From NCBI RefSeq assembly GCF_000209165.1, contig NC_009042.1, positions 1,426,001 to 1,490,000 on the forward strand: DNA of 64,000 nucleotides, read 5' to 3'. This DNA comes from Scheffersomyces stipitis CBS 6054. Lineage: Eukaryota > Ascomycota > Pichiomycetes > Serinales > Debaryomycetaceae. This document shows positions 60,785-64,000 of this stretch, piece after piece. Positions within the stretch are counted from its first letter, which is position 1. Every line of letters begins with the position of its first letter. The notes under the pieces were generated by a model. That model did not search any database, had not been told where the DNA came from, and worked only from the letters and a program-made list of their open reading frames with translations. The position numbers and the translations under genes are program-made.

Positions 60785-61849
60785 TTACAAAACAGCACCA
60801 AACCCAAAAGTGATCTTAATGGCTCTTATATAGTATTCTTCAAAGTTACCTCTGACTCTGTCTTCTTCACCAATAGGAATACCTGTGAAAGAAACAGCCA
60901 TTCTCGTTTCACCAGCCCCTTGGATCAAACGGATATCCAACTCCGCATAGTGGTCCTTCTTCCAGTCTTCCAATCTCCATAATTGAACAATATGTTCGTT
61001 CGGCACCAACTTCAAGATTTTACAAGAGACAGAACCACCAAATAATCCGATTGTGGAACCTTCTGTTGCTACTTCACTTTCCATGATGGGATGTGAACGA
61101 GACCATGCTCCAATTCTGGCGTTGTTTAATAAAGTGATGTACAACTGTTCCGCTGTAGTATTGAACGAAGGCTCCAAGTATAAGGAAGAGGTATTGTATT
61201 TTGGAACACTAGACTTAGAGTTCTGAACAGTAGTAGTACCAGCAGCAGCAGTGGTACTAGTAGCAGTAGCAGTAGTTGCAGACACATTAGCAACCTTGGC
61301 TGGGGCAGAACTCTTCTCTTGAGTCTTGCTAGCAGTGGTAGACTTAGTAGAAGCTTCTTGGTTGGCCTTAGTGAAAGTCGAGTTCACCTTATCAGCCGAG
61401 ATCTGGATGTCAGAACTGTTGTTCAAGATTAAGTCGGTGCCGAACTTAATCAAGATCTTACGTAATTGAGGTAAGATCTTAGCCTTTATGAATGTGGAAG
61501 CTGAAGAGTTTGAGCTGGTTTCTTTGAAGATGTTGATATCGAATTGCAATTCGTCTTCAGTAGAATCATAGCTGACAGATGGAACTGTGATAGAACCCAG
61601 AACCAGGTTTTCGTTCTCTACGTGACCTGAGAATCCCAAGATCAAGCTGACGTCGAACAAGGACATCACCTTTCCTTTACGTTGACTGACGACTACATCA
61701 CCGTCTACAGAAGATACCTTGTCAATGTAGATGCTATTCTTTTCATCTTTGGCACCGAAACCAATCAAGTTTTCGGAGAAGTAGCTTCTGGTCCAGTCGA
61801 TGCAGTTTTTGTCGACCCAGTGCCAGTTGTTAGGATTGTTGACGACCAT
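60785..61849 (-). CDS. AHA1: Aha1, activator of the Hsp90 ATPase
   Basis: 354 residues (S. cerevisiae Aha1 has 350). Stress-induced cochaperone that binds Hsp90 middle and N-domains and speeds ATP hydrolysis. Visible: N-terminal NNPNNWHWVDKNCIDWTRSYF, the NxNNWHW motif that sets activity, a domain to about 155, a Thr/Ala/Ser-rich linker (about 165-215; encoded by GTA/GCA-type triplet repeats) and the C-terminal AHSA1/START-like fold with LYITLLNNARIGAWSRSHP and LFGGSVSCKILKLVPNE. It starts at the ATG at 61849. Its 3' end faces HSP90, and a short TTCnnGAA candidate lies upstream at 61937-61946. Confidence 0.95.
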   Translation of the reverse strand: MVVNNPNNWHWVDKNCIDWTRSYFSENLIGFGAKDEKNSIYIDKVSSVDGDVVVSQRKGKVMSLFDVSLILGFSGHVENENLVLGSITVPSVSYDSTEDELQFDINIFKETSSNSSASTFIKAKILPQLRKILIKFGTDLILNNSSDIQISADKVNSTFTKANQEASTKSTTASKTQEKSSAPAKVANVSATTATATSTTAAAGTTTVQNSKSSVPKYNTSSLYLEPSFNTTAEQLYITLLNNARIGAWSRSHPIMESEVATEGSTIGLFGGSVSCKILKLVPNEHIVQLWRLEDWKKDHYAELDIRLIQGAGETRMAVSFTGIPIGEEDRVRGNFEEYYIRAIKITFGFGAVL

Positions 61850-61936
61850 TGTAGTGTTGTTATCAGCTAGAGTTATGTCTAAGTGATGGATAAATACAAG
61901 AAATAATAGATTTTGCTAGTTTAATAAAGGTGAAAA

Positions 61937-61946
61937 ATTCTGGAAG
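61937..61946. promoter_or_regulatory. Minimal heat-shock-element candidate upstream of AHA1
   Basis: Inverted pair ATTCTGGAAG (nTTCnnGAAn), 88 bases before the AHA1 ATG. A further GAA lies at 61952-61954, one base out of phase, and another at 61962-61964. Two units are the minimum for Hsf1, so this is weak. Confidence 0.35.
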
Positions 61947-63009
61947 CTGTAGAAAAATCTAGAAACCCGCACAATCTTTTTGTGGAGTAGCAGATCTTCT
62001 GATCTGAAGTATGGGAATAAGTTGAAGATGAATCGATTCCACTGAATTGCAACAAAGACAATATAAATAGTTTTCGTTATGGGTTTGATGGATTTGGTTT
62101 GACGTACATGATGCAATTGTTCAATTGTTAGGTTATTCATTTATTCAGTTATTCTTCAGTAAAAATTGCTCACTGATGAAAATATCCGTGGGCTTATTAA
62201 TTTTGGACTAGCAATTTGCAACTAGATGATGGCAAGATGTCAATCCATAAAAAGAGGAAAATAACAGCATCATCGACAATAGAAATTGCCCGAAAGTAGA
62301 AATTATTTCTATCTTTGTATGGGTTCCAGTTTCTCTGCCATTTTCTATGAGCTACCGTTCAGTCAGGTGTCATAATCAGAACCAACAAGAATCACCTGCC
62401 GTCTAAGCGTCCAACACAATTCCCATATTTCCTCAAATCTTAAGTAGGATACGAAGTAAATCCTAAATCGTGGGATTAAAAACTAGCTTTCAATTTTTAT
62501 GTAGCCGATTGACAAATTTATAAGAGAAATGAACAAACTTGCTATAGGTGAATTTAAGTTAGGATTTGAAATCAATACTATTAGTACGTTCACCATTATT
62601 CTTACTTTTCATACAGAGGTGTACTCAATTGCGAAGCCATTCACAGTGAACCAGTAAACGTCTTTCAAAAATGTAGTGGGCCACATTCTCGGCTCAATGA
62701 TGTCAAACTCTAAGATTTGCTGAACTCATTATCTTCTTATTCTTGTGTTTTCATGGCTCTATCATCAAACTACGAATTTTTTTAGATAGATCCTGGAGCC
62801 GCGGAAATGGTCTCTGACTCCTTGAATAGAGTCAACCAAATTTTGGATGCGAGTGTGGTGCTAGGAGAGTATAAGATGAAATCCGGAATCGGATAAATAG
62901 CATAGCTTATTGTGGCAGCTGCAACCCGGGGGCTATGCAACTTCTCCGTGCTTCGTGCATTTAAACCATGAATAGGCTGGATCTGAAGTAGTATCTTCTG
63001 TATACGAAA

Positions 63010-63369
63010 ATGTCACAAAAAGCTATTGTCCAAAATTTGCACCCATTTAGTAATCGCACTCATTCGCGGTCTTACACTATTTTCTCTAACCTCCGCAGTG
63101 TAGTGGATGGCTTTAATTACCCAAATATCAACGGAAGTATTGATAGAAGATCTTCGAACTATTTCAGGCTTTTGTATGTAATTTGTGTAAGCATTTTTCC
63201 TCTTTTACTGCTTGCTTATGTTTTGTATTTGGTGGTAACGAAAATTACGATTTTTCATCTTACTCGTGATACATTAATTCAAAACAGTATGATATCAAAT
63301 ATTCTGAAGTTATTAAAGAACTGGCTTGACGGAGACATATTCGGCGATATAGCAATTGTAATTATTTGA
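63010..63369 (+). CDS. Possible small single-pass membrane protein, 119 residues
   Basis: ATG-initiated frame. A polar N-terminus of about 50 residues precedes one long hydrophobic helix (FRLLYVICVSIFPLLLLAYV, with LYLVV after it), then a short amphipathic tail. No family recognised. It is within an otherwise empty stretch and could be a real lineage-specific gene, a decayed gene, or chance. Confidence 0.3.
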   Translation: MSQKAIVQNLHPFSNRTHSRSYTIFSNLRSVVDGFNYPNINGSIDRRSSNYFRLLYVICVSIFPLLLLAYVLYLVVTKITIFHLTRDTLIQNSMISNILKLLKNWLDGDIFGDIAIVII

Positions 63370-63725
63370 CAAGAAAATACTTGAATTCGTTGGAGGCACA
63401 AAACTGTTGCATAAAAACATACTGGATAATTGTAAGCAATCTAAAAATTGTCAGATTGCAAGCATTATCCTTCATCTGTACATATATTGATTTGCTAAAC
63501 CCGATAATTTGAGGCGACAAATAATGCCGAACTCAGCTGACAGCTTTATGTGCAATCGTGATTTTTTAAATTTCAGTTGCAAAATGTATGTAACCAGATT
63601 GTGTTCAAACTCTGGTCTTTCAGTTTCAGCTTTGTAATCATGAAGTAGTTTTTGAATTATCCAGTATAAATAGGTGTACTTTTTGCCAATTTTATAAACA
63701 ATTTTTGAAAGTAATCTAACCAAAA

Positions 63726-64000
63726 ATGACCACAGGAAAGACTTACTTTATCTCAGGCGCAAACCGAGGAATTGGCTTTGAATTAGCCAAACATTACCTT
63801 GAAGCCAATCCAGACAATATCGTTTTAGCCACTGCAAGATATCCAGATTCTGCAACTGCTTTGAGTGAATTAGGTGTGAAGAATTCTAACCTTCATATTC
63901 TCAAGTTGGATGTCTCTGATCAAGCTTCTATTGCAACCATTGACTCGCAATTAAAAGATATCACCGATGGTATTGATGTCTTAATTTCGAATGCTGGTGT
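63726..64000 (+). CDS. Short-chain dehydrogenase/reductase, N-terminal part, cut by window edge
   Basis: 91 codons are visible before the edge. The Rossmann cofactor motif is SGANRGIGFELAKHYL (residues 10-25, TGxxxGIG type with Ser for Thr), followed by LDVSD (acidic residue that places the adenine) and ISNAG near residue 88. These are classic SDR marks. The sequence style resembles small yeast cytosolic SDRs related to YIR035C. The substrate is unknown and the catalytic Tyr-x-x-x-Lys would lie beyond the window. The start is the first ATG, 54 bases after a TATAAATA. Confidence 0.85.
   Translation, partial: MTTGKTYFISGANRGIGFELAKHYLEANPDNIVLATARYPDSATALSELGVKNSNLHILKLDVSDQASIATIDSQLKDITDGIDVLISNAG

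Larger units (their letters stand above)
61850..63725. other. 1.9-kb region between AHA1 and the short-chain dehydrogenase
   Basis: Holds the AHA1 upstream region (heat-shock-element candidate 61937-61946; TATAAATA-type sequence at 62062-62069), a possible 119-codon gene (63010-63369), a 7-base inverted repeat (63436-63442 with 63453-63459) and TATAAATA at 63665-63672, 54 bases before the dehydrogenase ATG. Confidence 0.5.

Noticed and set aside
63436..63459. Inverted repeat GCAATCT with a 10-base spacer as a structured RNA or transposon end
   Set aside because: Seven-base arms are common by chance in A/T-rich DNA, and no flanking duplication or coding remnant is seen.

Overview
This window is nuclear DNA from a budding yeast (Saccharomycotina). 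It holds about 32 protein genes at yeast-like density, few introns with GTAAGT or GTACGT donors and TACTAAC-type branch points, and yeast-specific families (YOR1, INP1, RTP1, LIN1, fungal hetero-octameric PFK2). My best guess is a CTG-clade yeast such as Scheffersomyces or Debaryomyces. Reading HSP90 codon by codon I found no in-frame CTG in 709 codons, which fits but does not prove that clade. Residues named here follow standard translation, so any CTG codon would be Ser if that guess holds.

Layout. 1-5779: a truncated unrecognised gene and the ABCC transporter YOR1. 7512-11513: an intron-containing WD40 protein, LTO1 and LIN1. 11552-21567: ORC5, POL2 and YIF1, all on the minus strand. 22341-27220: TPS1, an unrecognised 539-residue protein and kinetochore NSL1. 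27980-36605: VMA11, RVB2, FAA2-like acyl-CoA synthetase, a small ORF, CIN2 and an amino-acid permease. 36777-46867: PFK2, TOM40, INP1 and rhomboid RBD2. 47629-57722: MED9, kinase ENV7, an SRA1-like protein, eIF2-beta SUI3, YAR1, RTP1 and RAD14. 58404-61849: HSP90 and its activator AHA1, tail to tail. 63726-64000: the start of a short-chain dehydrogenase.

Two things stand out. First, gene order is a shuffled mosaic of three S. cerevisiae neighbourhoods: YNL260-263 (LTO1, ORC5, POL2, YIF1), YPL233-246 (NSL1, VMA11, RVB2, ENV7, SUI3, YAR1, HSP82, CIN2, RBD2) and YMR185-205 (RTP1, RAD14, TOM40, INP1, PFK2). This independently supports the weaker names NSL1, INP1 and CIN2. Second, four genes have a 5'-proximal intron that a plain ORF scan misses: the WD40 gene, RVB2 (first exon is only the ATG), CIN2 and RAD14.

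No tRNA, rRNA, transposon, CRISPR array or virus-derived element was recognised. The content is mostly conserved core eukaryotic biology (replication, repair, chaperoning, translation, transport); I did not find a convincing wholly new system. The most interesting leads are the HSP90/AHA1 pair with heat-shock-element candidates on both sides, the intron structures, a 17-bp palindrome beside a CACGTG box in the PFK2-TOM40 divergent promoter, and a few unrecognised proteins.
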